A program made the position numbers and the translations under genes. Below are positions 44,774-54,068 of a stretch of DNA of 64,000 nucleotides, piece after piece (positions within the stretch are counted from its first letter, which is position 1; each line of letters begins with the position of its first letter). The notes below the pieces were generated by a model. The model did not search any database and was not told the DNA's origin. It saw nothing but the letters and a program-made list of their open reading frames with translations. The DNA is taken from NCBI RefSeq assembly GCF_000174415.1, contig NZ_ACJM01000001.1, positions 124,001 through 188,000 on the forward strand, in the 5' to 3' direction. This DNA is from Dethiobacter alkaliphilus AHT 1. GTDB lineage: Bacteria > Bacillota > Dethiobacteria > Dethiobacterales > Dethiobacteraceae.

Positions 44774-46183
44774 GTGACAGTACCGGATAAACGAACTGCC
44801 ATGCTTAGGGAAGGTAATGTACAAAAAACTCTTCTGGCCCTGGCTATTCCCTCCATTATCGGAATGGTAGTAAATGGAGTCTATAATATCGCAGATACTA
44901 TTTTTGTGGGCCGCATCAGCACCAGTGCCATCGGAGCTGTGTCGGTGGTGTTCCCGTTTTTTATATTGATTGCCGCCATCGGCATTGCTGTGGGTATGGG
45001 TGCCGCGTCATATATCTCCCGCTCACTTGGCCGTGATAATAAAGAGGAGGCGGAGCACACCGCTGCCACCGCTGTTGGTATGGTAATGCTGATGGGTGTG
45101 ATTTTTGCTGTTTTGGGACAATACTGGTTGGAGCCGTTATTGGGCATGTTTGGCGCCACCGAGACCATTTTGCCACATGCTGTGGCTTATGCGCAGGCAC
45201 TGGTAATTGGTTCGCCCATTATTATGCTGAAAATGACTTTAAATAATATTCTGCGGGCTGAAGGCAGTGCCCATGCCAGTATGACTGCATTGGTAATGGG
45301 AGCAGTGCTAAATATTATTTTAGATCCGCTCTTAATTTTTACATTTAATATGGGGGTGCTGGGAGCATCGGTGGCCACCGTACTTAGCCAGGTAGTGGCG
45401 GTGGGTTACCAATTGTGGTACTTTTATTCCGGACGAAGCTATATCAGGCTTTCTGTTGCAATGTTTAAGCCCTCCAAAGTGATAGTGACGCAGATTATCA
45501 AAGTAGGTTTTCCCATGTTTTTGACCCAGTGCTTAAATAGCGTGGCTATGGCTATGATTAACACCGCTGCCATGCCCTACGGGGATTCAGCTGTGGCGGC
45601 CTTGGGAATTGTGAAGCGGGTGATGTCTTTGGGGATGTTTGCGGTATTTGGATATGGTCAGGGATTTCAGCCCTTTGCCGGCTTTAGTTATGGAGCCAAG
45701 AAGTTTGAGCGTCTGACGGAAGCCATTCGCTTCTCCGTTAAAGTTACCACAGGCTTTACTGTGGGGTTGGCAGTTTTGTTGATACTTTTTTCAGAACTTG
45801 TTATCTCCTGGTTTAGCAATGATCCCCAAGTTCTGCAGATTGGTTCCCATGCGCTAATGGCCTATAGTATCCCCTTTCCGCTACTGGGTTTCCAGCTTGT
45901 CTACTTTTCTTTATTCCAGGCTTTGGGAAAAGCCGTCCCTGCAGGGATACTTTCCGTATCCCGTCAAGGACTGTTATTAATTCCCTTTGTAATATTACTT
46001 CCCCGCTATATTGGCCTTGATGGGGTAATTTATGCTCAGCCGTTGGCTGACGGGCTTACTGTGGTGATGACTCTCCTTTTGTCGGTGTTAATAAACCGGG
46101 AAATACGCCGGGAGATGGATGAGCACCAAAGACAGGAAGAAAGGGAGTTGCTCCAGACTAAAACTGCACAAAAGCTAACCTAA
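44774..46183 (+). CDS. MATE family efflux transporter
   Basis: A 469-residue membrane protein with 12 hydrophobic segments in two repeats. MATE features include SIIGMVVNGVYNIADTIFVGRIS in helix 1 and GMGAASYISRSLGR after helix 2. Members export cationic compounds in exchange for sodium or protons. GTG 44774 is preferred since AAGAGGTG lies just before it; an in-frame GTG at 44753 has no site. A palindromic terminator follows. Confidence 0.92.
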   Translation: MTVPDKRTAMLREGNVQKTLLALAIPSIIGMVVNGVYNIADTIFVGRISTSAIGAVSVVFPFFILIAAIGIAVGMGAASYISRSLGRDNKEEAEHTAATAVGMVMLMGVIFAVLGQYWLEPLLGMFGATETILPHAVAYAQALVIGSPIIMLKMTLNNILRAEGSAHASMTALVMGAVLNIILDPLLIFTFNMGVLGASVATVLSQVVAVGYQLWYFYSGRSYIRLSVAMFKPSKVIVTQIIKVGFPMFLTQCLNSVAMAMINTAAMPYGDSAVAALGIVKRVMSLGMFAVFGYGQGFQPFAGFSYGAKKFERLTEAIRFSVKVTTGFTVGLAVLLILFSELVISWFSNDPQVLQIGSHALMAYSIPFPLLGFQLVYFSLFQALGKAVPAGILSVSRQGLLLIPFVILLPRYIGLDGVIYAQPLADGLTVVMTLLLSVLINREIRREMDEHQRQEERELLQTKTAQKLT

Positions 46184-46187
46184 AACA

Positions 46188-46225
46188 AACAGGTGGTAGA
46201 GCTAACGCTAGCTCCACCACCTGTT
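46188..46225. terminator. Bidirectional terminator
   Basis: AACAGGTGGT-GAGCT / AGCTC-ACCACCTGTT with one mismatch, between the convergent MATE and hydrolase genes. Confidence 0.8.
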
Positions 46226-46226
46226 A

Positions 46227-48431
46227 CTATTTTAGAGAGAATCCTAAAGAGTCTATCATAACCTTGCCGGGGCCGGAGGAGAAATGCAGGGTAACACTGG
46301 CAATTTTTTCGGCCTGTAAATCAGGGTTTTGCTCTTTAAAAACCTGCAACGGAAGCTCATAAGTCTGGAACACCGGTTCCGCTGCTTCCTCGTATTTGCC
46401 ACTTCTCATCAAGCTGTCAAACCAGCTCATTTTCCCGTATTGAATATAAATTTGCTCTGCAAATGGCATGAATTGATCAAGGGGAAGGCGCACGGCAATA
46501 TTGTCTGTGGTTTGCAGTTCAACTTCAATGACAGGGGCAAAGAGGGGGAAGGTGTAGTCCTTTGCTATCTCCCTTTCCAGATTAGCCATGGAGACAATCA
46601 CGCTCTGGGGCTGGCCAGACAGTTGTGCGCGGTAAGCATCGGTTAGAATTGTACTATAGCGACCTTCATCCTCCCAGGCCAGAGTAACACCATAAAAACC
46701 TTTATTTCTACGACGTCGGTCCAGGGCTTCTTGGATTTCCCATAGTGAGAACCCCTCAGCTTCCACTTCCACATCGTATTCAAATGCGGTCTGATCACTG
46801 TTTCTTTCAAACTCCGTCATGGGCACAATCTGCCCGTCGGCAAACCTGCTTATATATTTAGCATCAGGAAGCCAGTTTGCGCCAAAGCGATAGTCTTTGA
46901 ATAAGGGGATAAACTGCTGGTTGCCACGGAGGGCAGTTTCCAAAAATGCGGCAATGTAGACTTGGGTTACCTTTTGCTGTTCCTGGGGTTCCATAATATC
47001 TCTTAGATTAAGAAATAACCCGCGGGGAGGTGAGCTGTCCATTCGGCCCCAGTCGCTGTTAAACTGGCTGTGGTTAGCTTCCCCGATATAGACGGAGGCT
47101 TTAAACCTCCGGGAGCCCTGTTCAAAATCAGTGCGGGCATATTGGCGGTCACCCACAAAAGAATTTACATCACCGTCTTGAGCTCCGTGCAAAACAAGGT
47201 AGAAGGTATCATTTAAATTAGCAGCGCGGCCGTTAATCCGGCGATCGGTGGGGGCTATCCCCACCACTGCCTGGATTCCCAGGTCTTCCATGCCTGAAAC
47301 GGTGGGGTCATCAGTAAACCAGGTCGTGTAGTCTGCCACCATGGCCGCCGCCTGGCCTCCTCTGGAATGGCCGATCAAAGCAATATTTTGCAGATCAACC
47401 TGCCGGTAAAAGGGTGTATCCGGCATTCTCTGAAAATCTTCAATTTGTAATAGGTGCTGCATCAGTATCCAGGCCCGCAGTTTCATGTCCTCTTTAGGGA
47501 TGCCCGACCAGCCTGAATAGTTTAAAAAGTTCTGGTCCACAGAAATGGCAATAAAGCCCCGACTGGCCAAGAGTTTCCCCAGGTAGCCATAGCCGTCATC
47601 GGAAAAATGCTCCATTCTGTGGTTTCCGTGCACAATTAGAACCAGGGGAAATGGCCCTTCGCCCTCTGGCATCCATACGCGGCCGTTTAAAGGAATGCTG
47701 GTTTCATCAAATCCCCAGAAAAAGTTCCGTACCCAGGGCCACTCATCAATATAATGGGATGCATCCACAGAGGTGGACAGCAGTTCTGCACCTGAATTAA
47801 ACTCCGGACGGTGTTTGTCCCCACCGCTACCGTAGGTAAAATAGTGATATGGATATCCTCCTGGTGTGGCCGGACTGTTACCCGACAGGGGGACAATCTG
47901 GCCGGCATCGGGGGAAAACCCGGGATGCGCGGTATCACCACCTGGGGGCCAGAAAAGGAAGATTAGATAAAAGGCCACAGGGAGCATAACAAAAGCTGTT
48001 TTTTGTTTTAAGCTTATTTTTCTGCTGGTGAGAAAAAAAATAAACAGTCCCAGCAGAAATCCCGCCACGGCATAGGTAACCCCAATTATGGCGGAGAACA
48101 GAATTCCCAGCTTATCAAGATATAAAATATAGTAAGTTAAGAAACCTGTACACAGCAAACTACTTACAAATAAACGTGGAACCGGTAAATGCATAAGTGA
48201 GAGCAAAAAGGCCGTCACTCTGGTTAACAAAAAGAAACCAATAATATGTAGGGTGAAATAGATGATTAGATCAGGGATTAGCCCCAAACCGGTGGGGTTC
48301 CCCAGTCCTGCTATGATTACTGCCAGGCCTGCCGCTATCCATAAACCTTTAGCTGTTACAAGCCAAAAGTGGCTGTCATATTCTGTTGTTTGCACTGCTC
48401 TTTTTTTCAGCCAGGTTAAGAATGTCTTCAC
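46227..48431 (-). CDS. Membrane-anchored alpha/beta hydrolase (PAF-acetylhydrolase/chlorophyllase-like)
   Basis: A 734-residue protein. About five N-terminal hydrophobic segments (residues about 24-175) precede an extracellular alpha/beta hydrolase domain. FPLVLIVHGNHRMEHFSDDGYGYLG gives the oxyanion region, and nucleophile elbow GHSRGG is near residue 358. A catalytic His is likely in GEANHSQFNSDWG. The C-terminal 200 residues resemble a beta-rich carbohydrate-binding-like module and are not identified. It lies 19 bases downstream of the HTH gene on the same strand, so the two are likely one unit. Confidence 0.8.
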   Translation of the reverse strand: MKTFLTWLKKRAVQTTEYDSHFWLVTAKGLWIAAGLAVIIAGLGNPTGLGLIPDLIIYFTLHIIGFFLLTRVTAFLLSLMHLPVPRLFVSSLLCTGFLTYYILYLDKLGILFSAIIGVTYAVAGFLLGLFIFFLTSRKISLKQKTAFVMLPVAFYLIFLFWPPGGDTAHPGFSPDAGQIVPLSGNSPATPGGYPYHYFTYGSGGDKHRPEFNSGAELLSTSVDASHYIDEWPWVRNFFWGFDETSIPLNGRVWMPEGEGPFPLVLIVHGNHRMEHFSDDGYGYLGKLLASRGFIAISVDQNFLNYSGWSGIPKEDMKLRAWILMQHLLQIEDFQRMPDTPFYRQVDLQNIALIGHSRGGQAAAMVADYTTWFTDDPTVSGMEDLGIQAVVGIAPTDRRINGRAANLNDTFYLVLHGAQDGDVNSFVGDRQYARTDFEQGSRRFKASVYIGEANHSQFNSDWGRMDSSPPRGLFLNLRDIMEPQEQQKVTQVYIAAFLETALRGNQQFIPLFKDYRFGANWLPDAKYISRFADGQIVPMTEFERNSDQTAFEYDVEVEAEGFSLWEIQEALDRRRRNKGFYGVTLAWEDEGRYSTILTDAYRAQLSGQPQSVIVSMANLEREIAKDYTFPLFAPVIEVELQTTDNIAVRLPLDQFMPFAEQIYIQYGKMSWFDSLMRSGKYEEAAEPVFQTYELPLQVFKEQNPDLQAEKIASVTLHFSSGPGKVMIDSLGFSLK

Positions 48432-48450
48432 TATTAAAGTATCCTTTCTA

Positions 48451-48957
48451 CTATTCCAAAGCTCCTGCTAAAGGCTTTAGGCTAAAATAGTCTAAAGCCT
48501 GATTTATACTATGTAGGTCATAAATCCTTTTTTCCAGGCAGAATTGGATTACCAAATCAAAAGTGTCGCTCTCAGACAGAGAATAGCCGGCAGCACTGAG
48601 GAGCTTGTCAGCTTCTTTTTTATTTAGTTCCAATGCCATGGCCAGGGAGATAACAGAATTTTTACCCGGGCGGTACTCCGGGTTGGAGCGTATTTTGGAA
48701 AAGTGTCTGCGGTCAAGCCCGGCTTTTTTGTAAACTTCTGTGTCTCTGGCGCCGGTTTTATCAATGAAACTGAACAACACCTGGTTAAATGTTGGCTGAC
48801 GTGTGGTTTTGATAAAATCATCCAGTTCGTTCTGTGGTATGTTCTCAGAAATTTCTTTTTCTGTATACAGCGGAGTCTCGCAACGGACAAAGTTAGAACA
48901 TTCCAGGTGATTGTCAACGTACTCCTGTAATGCTGTCAGCATTTTTTTATTAAGCAT
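48451..48957 (-). CDS. XRE-like helix-turn-helix protein of the macro/VWA-associated type
   Basis: A 168-residue protein. The N-terminal half is unrecognised. The C-terminal half (TFNQVLFSFIDKTGARDTEVYKKAGLD, RRHFSKIRSNPEYRPGKNSVISLAMALEL, ADKLLSAAGYSLS) matches a helix-turn-helix module I have seen described fused to macro-domain proteins or beside VWA genes (recall, not searched). It is divergent from a VWA gene, with about 100 bases between, and upstream of the hydrolase on its own strand. It is a likely local regulator. Confidence 0.65.
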   Translation of the reverse strand: MLNKKMLTALQEYVDNHLECSNFVRCETPLYTEKEISENIPQNELDDFIKTTRQPTFNQVLFSFIDKTGARDTEVYKKAGLDRRHFSKIRSNPEYRPGKNSVISLAMALELNKKEADKLLSAAGYSLSESDTFDLVIQFCLEKRIYDLHSINQALDYFSLKPLAGALE

Positions 48958-49054
48958 ATCCGGATTACCTCCAAAATGTCGCTAGCCAGGCGACCAGGTC
49001 ATGGTTGAATTCAGCTATTATTATAACATGAATTAAAATGAAAGGATGGTAATT

Positions 49055-49651
49055 ATGGATACTAACTTAACGGAAATTATTTTCCTGCTGGACAGGAGCG
49101 GTTCCATGGGAGGGCTTGAAACTGATACCATTGGGGGATTTAATGCTTTCATTGAGAAGCAGCGGCAGTTAGAGGGTAATATCATTGTTTCAGCAATACT
49201 TTTTGATGACAGGTACGAAATGTTGTGGAATGGCATCAAAGCGGAAAAGGCAGTGCTAACGGAGAATGAATATTATGTCAGAGGGTCTACCGCTCTGCTG
49301 GATGCGGTGGGAAGAACCATACTCGATGTAGGTTACAGGCTGGCAAGAACAAATGAGCAAAAAAAGCCGGGTAAAGTAATCTTTGTTATTACAACAGACG
49401 GATTGGAAAATGCCAGCCGGGAGTTTACTTATGAAAAAGTTAAGGAGCTTATAAAGCATCAGCAAAAGAAATATAACTGGGAGTTTATCTTCCTGGGGGC
49501 CAACATTGACGCTGCCAGAGAAGCGGATAGCATAGGTATCGCCACGGAAAACGCCTTTAACTTTGAAGCTACAAAGAGCGGAGTGGAAAGTATGTACTGC
49601 ATGGTCTCCGAAGCAGTATCAGAAAAAAGAAAAGCCAAAACAACCAAGTAA
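49055..49651 (+). CDS. VWA-domain protein (TerY-like)
   Basis: A 198-residue stand-alone VWA domain. The MIDAS motif DRSGSM lies at residues about 12-17 with threonine and aspartate contributions from RGSTALLDAVG and TTDGLENAS, so a metal site should form. It resembles TerY-like proteins of tellurite/stress loci, but no TerD or phosphatase partner is near. ATG 49055 follows AAAGGATGG; the frame also has an ATG at 49046. It is divergently paired with the HTH gene. Confidence 0.8.
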   Translation: MDTNLTEIIFLLDRSGSMGGLETDTIGGFNAFIEKQRQLEGNIIVSAILFDDRYEMLWNGIKAEKAVLTENEYYVRGSTALLDAVGRTILDVGYRLARTNEQKKPGKVIFVITTDGLENASREFTYEKVKELIKHQQKKYNWEFIFLGANIDAAREADSIGIATENAFNFEATKSGVESMYCMVSEAVSEKRKAKTTK

Positions 49652-49654
49652 CAT

Positions 49655-49689
49655 AAAAAGTCCACCCTCAAAAAGAGAGTGGACTTTTA
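49655..49689. terminator. Bidirectional terminator
   Basis: AAAAGTCCAC...GTGGACTTTT with inner CTC/GAG pairing, between the convergent VWA and DUF302 genes. Confidence 0.8.
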
Positions 49690-49696
49690 ATATGGC

Positions 49697-50245
49697 TTAC
49701 TTAATAAGGTCTTGGACCATTGCTTCTGTTTCTTCAGCAACCGCTTCCATGACTTCTGCCACAACTCCTCCAAACGGAGCAGCCATTACACCGGAATTCA
49801 GGCGGGCGATATAGGTGTTGCCATTGCTTTTTTCATAGATGGCAATGGTGCAGGGCATTAAGGGAGATACCATGCGCTCATGGTCACCTTGCAAGATTTG
49901 AGCGGAGTATTCGCCTGAGCACAGGGCAATGATCTCAATATCGAGAATGTCGTAACCTTTTTCCGCTAAAATTTCCTTGTAATCATAAACTCCCACCACT
50001 GACCAGCCGGCATCCTCAACATTTTGCTTAAAACGCTCTACTGTTTCTGTAAAATCATACTTGCTTTCATTTTCCAGAACCATTTGCATCGGTTCCTGTT
50101 GTTCTTGCTCTGTTACGCCAAACGGATCCGCGTTTCCTCTCCATTCTGCCGGATACCCAAATGCAGCTGGTGCTTGGAGAAAGAAGCCCAGGAGAAATAC
50201 CAACAACAACGCACTAACACCAAAAACTTTTAAATCTTTTCTCAT
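49697..50245 (-). CDS. Exported DUF302 protein
   Basis: A 182-residue protein with a signal peptide (about 1-30). The DUF302 fold follows: DFTETVERFKQNVEDAGWSVVGVYDY, then a CSG...MPCTIAIYE region and RLNSGVMA. DUF302 proteins are common near sulfur and metal metabolism genes, but the function is unknown. It follows the Crp/Fnr gene on the same strand by about 100 bases, with a Crp-type palindrome in between. Confidence 0.85.
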   Translation of the reverse strand: MRKDLKVFGVSALLLVFLLGFFLQAPAAFGYPAEWRGNADPFGVTEQEQQEPMQMVLENESKYDFTETVERFKQNVEDAGWSVVGVYDYKEILAEKGYDILDIEIIALCSGEYSAQILQGDHERMVSPLMPCTIAIYEKSNGNTYIARLNSGVMAAPFGGVVAEVMEAVAEETEAMVQDLIK

Positions 50246-50336
50246 TATGTTTCTCTCCTTATTGTATCATATTTAGTGTGCTCCGGAGCAACACCGTAAA
50301 CTGTAACTAAATAATACAATACAGAGAGGTTTAATA

Positions 50337-50354
50337 CCGTGACTAAGTCACAGT
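50337..50354 (-). promoter_or_regulatory. Candidate Crp/Fnr-type operator
   Basis: GTGAC-TTA-GTCAC, a perfect 13-bp palindrome on the minus strand that overlaps the stop codon of the Crp/Fnr gene and precedes the DUF302 gene. It resembles TGTGA-N-TCACA sites, though one base shorter in the spacer. Confidence 0.45.
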
Positions 50355-51037
50355 AGAATTATTTTTTTTAAAGATTCCAGGGATAAGATCTGAATCCGAC
50401 CTCGGGAAAGCTGCACAGCCCCTTCTTCTTCCAGGTTTTTCAGTGTTCGGCTGATAACCTCCCGGGATGAACCGATCTCTAATGCGATTTGCTCGTGTGT
50501 AATCTTTAGCTTATCGCTGGAGCGCTCATTTGCCAGCATAATCAGGAACTTGGCCAGGCGCTGTTTTATGCCGGTGAAGGTGATGTTCTCCAAGACCCCG
50601 ATCACATCTTTTAGCCTGTTTAAAGAGCTGGCAAAAATAAAACTCTGCAGTTGCGGATTTTCCTGTAAGATTTGTTTGAAAACCTTGGCCGGCAGGGCAA
50701 TAACTTCGGTTTGCTCTTCCACCTGAGCAATGGCCGGAAAGTCGGTGTCGGTCATAATACTGTAGGCCGTCATCAGGCAGAAGTCGCCCCGGTGGATTCT
50801 GTATAAGACAACCTCCCGACCTTCTTCGGAAATCCTGGAGATCCGAATGGAGCCGTCTAAGATGAAAAAGATATTATTGCAGCTGAAACCGTCCTCCATC
50901 AGCACACTTCCCGGCGTAAACTGACGGCTGAACATACCCTCAATAAATAATTCTTCCTGTTTTGGGCTGAAGTACTCCATAAAAGAATACAGTGATTTCA
51001 TCTTGTCATAAATAAGCTTCTTATCCAAACTGCTCAC
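50348..51037 (-). CDS. Crp/Fnr family transcription regulator
   Basis: A 229-residue regulator. An N-terminal cyclic-nucleotide-binding-type sensor domain (GSVLMEDGFSCNNIFFILDGSIRI, YRIHRGDFCLM) joins a C-terminal winged helix with ITHEQIALEIGSSREVISRTLKNLEEEG, which gives the E..SR DNA-contact pattern. There is no CxxC...C set typical of Fe-S FNR, so the effector is unknown. The likely target is the DUF302 gene behind it. TGTGA half-sites also lie upstream near 51131 and 51146, suggesting autoregulation. Confidence 0.92.
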   Translation of the reverse strand: MSSLDKKLIYDKMKSLYSFMEYFSPKQEELFIEGMFSRQFTPGSVLMEDGFSCNNIFFILDGSIRISRISEEGREVVLYRIHRGDFCLMTAYSIMTDTDFPAIAQVEEQTEVIALPAKVFKQILQENPQLQSFIFASSLNRLKDVIGVLENITFTGIKQRLAKFLIMLANERSSDKLKITHEQIALEIGSSREVISRTLKNLEEEGAVQLSRGRIQILSLESLKKIILL

Positions 51038-51284
51038 ATCTCTTTCCCATTAAAGTCTCTGGTGTCGGGAAGCTATCTGTCTGCTTTGATGCTAAGTTAA
51101 CTGTCCTATGGGAATTTCATTTATTCTTAATCACAGTTAATTATATCACAGAATTGGGCCACTTCAACCAAGCCGTCTTGATAGCTTCTGGGGAGGAATT
51201 GTAATATTGGTGCTGTTTTAGTAGGAATTACCATTGCCGGTGACGAAAGGTTAGGAAGATAAATATGCTAAGGGAGAATGGTAC

Positions 51285-52505
51285 ATGGACAGAAGAACAG
51301 AAAAGGCTTTATCCGATATGGTAGGAAAAGAAAGCGGCCATATCCGAGAGCTACAGGAGAAGAAAGAAAAGCGTTTTTGGCGAAATGTTGATACTTCAGG
51401 CAGCCTTTCCGAGGCCATTGAGGGGTTAACCAAAGATGAAATGGACAAAATCAGGAAGAACCTGAGCCTGAAGGGTTTAAGCTCCCTGACCAAAGCAGAC
51501 TTGGCCGCCGAGCTCGTTAAAGTGATTCCTGCTGAATTTGAGACGCTTCTTTATAGTCTGGATAGGGAAAGATATGAGCTGATAAAAGCTGTTGCCGCCA
51601 ATTCAGGTTCCTTAGACAACGTAGACATTTCGATGAAGAAGGCATCGGCTCTGATGGGATACGGCCTTGCTTTTGCCGGGATGAAGCAGGGGAAGAAAGT
51701 ACTGTTTTTGCCGTCAGAGCTTGTGGAGTTGTTTGTCCGGACAGATGGAGACAAGCTGGAAAAAACAGTAGAACGCAATACGCAGTGGCTGCGTTTAACC
51801 TCCGGCATGATCTATTATTACGGGGTTATGGATGTAGAACTGATTACTGAGAAGATTAGCGAACTGACAGGCAGGGATGTCAATCCTTCCGAGTTTTTAG
51901 AAGTAATATTACATGCTTTTGGTTACTATGGTGAGATGAGATATTCCCAATACAGTATTTATGACCATCGGGTTGCTGACCCCGGAAAAATAGTGGATGA
52001 GCAGAAAACCAAATCAGGCCTTAATTACTATCCGTTTACCACAGAAGAGTTTTTAAAAGCCGGGGAGCCGGGCTATATTGACAGGACTCCGGCTATGGAC
52101 AAGTTTATTAATCTGCTTTTAAAATATTATAAGTTAAAAGATGAAGAGACAAATGAAATCGCCTGGCAGTTAATAAAAAGTATTAATCAAGGCGCCAAAC
52201 CGGAAGAGTTGCTTCAGTACTTACAAACACAGGTGGAGATCCCATCATTTGATTTTGCCCAACTGCTGACAGCGGAAATAATGAACTTATATAATAATAC
52301 CCGACAATGGGCACTCAAAGGGTATACCCCTAATGAGTTATCCCAAAAAAACAAGAAGCCTTTAACACCGTTAGGCACCCCGCCGTCAACAGCTGCACAA
52401 AAAGAATCAAACGTTATCGACCTGAAAACCCGCAAAAAAATTGGCCGCAACGAACCATGTCCCTGCGGTAGCATGAAAAAGTATAAAAAATGTTGTGGTA
52501 AGTAA
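51285..52505 (+). CDS. SEC-C motif zinc-binding protein
   Basis: A 406-residue soluble protein. Its end is a canonical SEC-C motif, GRNEPCPCGSMKKYKKCCGK, which binds zinc as in SecA. The remainder (about 1-360) is helical and unrecognised; a Rho-N-like segment appears near residues 45-75 (LTKDEMDKIRKNLSLKGLSSLTKADLAAEL). ATG 51285 has GGGAGAA upstream. A role in nucleic acid or protein quality control is only a guess. Confidence 0.82.
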   Translation: MDRRTEKALSDMVGKESGHIRELQEKKEKRFWRNVDTSGSLSEAIEGLTKDEMDKIRKNLSLKGLSSLTKADLAAELVKVIPAEFETLLYSLDRERYELIKAVAANSGSLDNVDISMKKASALMGYGLAFAGMKQGKKVLFLPSELVELFVRTDGDKLEKTVERNTQWLRLTSGMIYYYGVMDVELITEKISELTGRDVNPSEFLEVILHAFGYYGEMRYSQYSIYDHRVADPGKIVDEQKTKSGLNYYPFTTEEFLKAGEPGYIDRTPAMDKFINLLLKYYKLKDEETNEIAWQLIKSINQGAKPEELLQYLQTQVEIPSFDFAQLLTAEIMNLYNNTRQWALKGYTPNELSQKNKKPLTPLGTPPSTAAQKESNVIDLKTRKKIGRNEPCPCGSMKKYKKCCGK

Positions 52506-52629
52506 TATTTCGTTACTTGTTATATTAGATTAACCAATAACCCTACTCTAACATGGTAACATTAACTTAGCTATTCCTGCCCATGGTATGTCTGGAAGAA
52601 AAGAGCCCTACAGAATAAATATATAATAT

Positions 52630-52690
52630 CAATGCAGGCTATATCAGGCATTGCAGGTGGGAGCGCCCGAATACGGACGTTCCCTTTTAA
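52630..52690 (+). promoter_or_regulatory. Leader hairpins with terminator-like stem before isochorismatase-like gene
   Basis: CAATGC/GCATTG (52630-52653), then GGGAGCG...CGTTCCC with an inner CCG/CGG stem (52659-52684), followed by TTTT and ending about 28 bases before the gene. It could be an attenuator or simply the terminator of the SEC-C gene. A TATAAT is at 52622-52627. Confidence 0.4.
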
Positions 52691-52716
52691 ATTATCTGAA
52701 ATATAGGGATGATTTT

Positions 52717-53238
52717 ATGCTGTTTATTATAGATATGCAAAACGATTTTGTAGATCCGAAGAGGGGGAGCATGGCTGTAAAAGGGGCTGAGATGCTGATT
52801 CCCGGGATTTTGGAGCGGATTAAAATATATGAAGAAAAGGGAGATTTAATATTTTATACGCTCAACATCCATGATATGGTGCCGGAAGATATGCGTAGCA
52901 AAGAGGAAATAAAATGGGGACAGGCTATTTACCCTCTACTTAAGGAAAATCTTAAAAAACACCATGCACTGGAAAAAAAGTATCATGCTATTTCACCTTT
53001 AGAGTTTGAAGCCTTCAGGCAAAAGTGTGCAGATAAAACACAATATATTAAAGAAATCGAACTGGTGGGAGTAGAAACCAACGTTTGTGTTTTGGCAAAT
53101 GCCGTCGTCATTAAAAACATGTTTCCAACCTCGGATGTAATTATTAACAGCTCACTTTGCCTCAGTTCTGATCCTGATTTGCACAAAAAGGCGTTAGACA
53201 TAATGGCTGGCATGAAAATGAAGGTGAGGAGTTACTAA
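52717..53238 (+). CDS. Isochorismatase/nicotinamidase-family cysteine hydrolase
   Basis: A 173-residue hydrolase of the isochorismatase superfamily. The catalytic Asp is in IDMQNDFVD (about residue 6) and the nucleophile Cys in VGVETNVCVL (about 133). The partner nadE starts on its last base (TAATG). Nicotinamidase would yield nicotinate, feeding NAD synthesis, so the pairing supports a pyridine-nucleotide salvage role. ATG 52717 follows AGGGATG; the upstream frame to 52651 covers a hairpin and is rejected. Confidence 0.82.
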   Translation: MLFIIDMQNDFVDPKRGSMAVKGAEMLIPGILERIKIYEEKGDLIFYTLNIHDMVPEDMRSKEEIKWGQAIYPLLKENLKKHHALEKKYHAISPLEFEAFRQKCADKTQYIKEIELVGVETNVCVLANAVVIKNMFPTSDVIINSSLCLSSDPDLHKKALDIMAGMKMKVRSY

Positions 53239-54050
53239 TGAAATTGCAGCAGGAGAAGTTAAATGATATTACTGCAAAACTTATCAACTGGATAAAAAAT
53301 ATTATGCAAATCAACGGTGGAAGCAAGGCTGTGATTGGAATTTCCGGAGGGAAAGACAGTTCTGTTACTGCTGCTTTATGTGTGGAAGCACTGGGCAATA
53401 AAAATGTGTATGGTGTTTTAATGCCGGACGGTATACAAAAAGACATCGGGTATGCCTATGAAATATGCACTCATCTAGATATTCCCCATGCAGTTATGCA
53501 AATTAATCCCGTGACGGAAGCTTTTTTCTCTGCTTTAGAAGGGTTAAGGGGTCATCTTATCCCGTCAGTATCGGATAAGACAAAAATAAACCTGCCTCCC
53601 AGGGTGCGCATGACCGCACTATATGCAATTTCGCAGTCTATACCGGGAAGCAGGGTGCTAAATACCAGCAATCTCTCCGAGGATTGGATAGGATATACCA
53701 CATTATATGGCGATACGGCGGGAGCTCTTTCCCCATTGGCAATGCTCACCTCAGATGAGGTTATTCAGGTTGGCAGGAAGTTGGGCGTTCCGGAAAAATT
53801 CCTTATCAAGCCCCCGGAAGACGGGCTTACAGGAAAAACAGATGAGGAAGTGCTGGGATTTACCTATGACACATTAAATCGCTATATAAGGGAAGGTATT
53901 ATTGAAGACACTAAATTAAAGGAAAAAATAGACCTCCTGCATAAATATAACCGTTTTAAATTTACACCGATACCCATGTTCCCGGCAAATTTGCCTATTA
54001 AAGCAGAGGATACCACCGGCATCTATGAACAAGACGGTAAATGCTCTTAA
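53238..54050 (+). CDS. nadE: Ammonia-dependent NAD+ synthetase
   Basis: A 270-residue NadE that converts nicotinate adenine dinucleotide to NAD+ with ATP and ammonia. It has PP-loop SGGKDSS near residues 36-42, TSNLSEDWIGYTTLYGD and PLAMLTSDEV, ending in the lid PPEDGLTGKTDEEVLG. There is no amidotransferase domain, as usual for the short NadE. Together with the short GuaA in this window, both ATP-pyrophosphatases seem to rely on free ammonia. It is coupled to the preceding hydrolase. Confidence 0.95.
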   Translation: MKLQQEKLNDITAKLINWIKNIMQINGGSKAVIGISGGKDSSVTAALCVEALGNKNVYGVLMPDGIQKDIGYAYEICTHLDIPHAVMQINPVTEAFFSALEGLRGHLIPSVSDKTKINLPPRVRMTALYAISQSIPGSRVLNTSNLSEDWIGYTTLYGDTAGALSPLAMLTSDEVIQVGRKLGVPEKFLIKPPEDGLTGKTDEEVLGFTYDTLNRYIREGIIEDTKLKEKIDLLHKYNRFKFTPIPMFPANLPIKAEDTTGIYEQDGKCS

Positions 54051-54068
54051 ATGAGAGGAGAGGACCTA

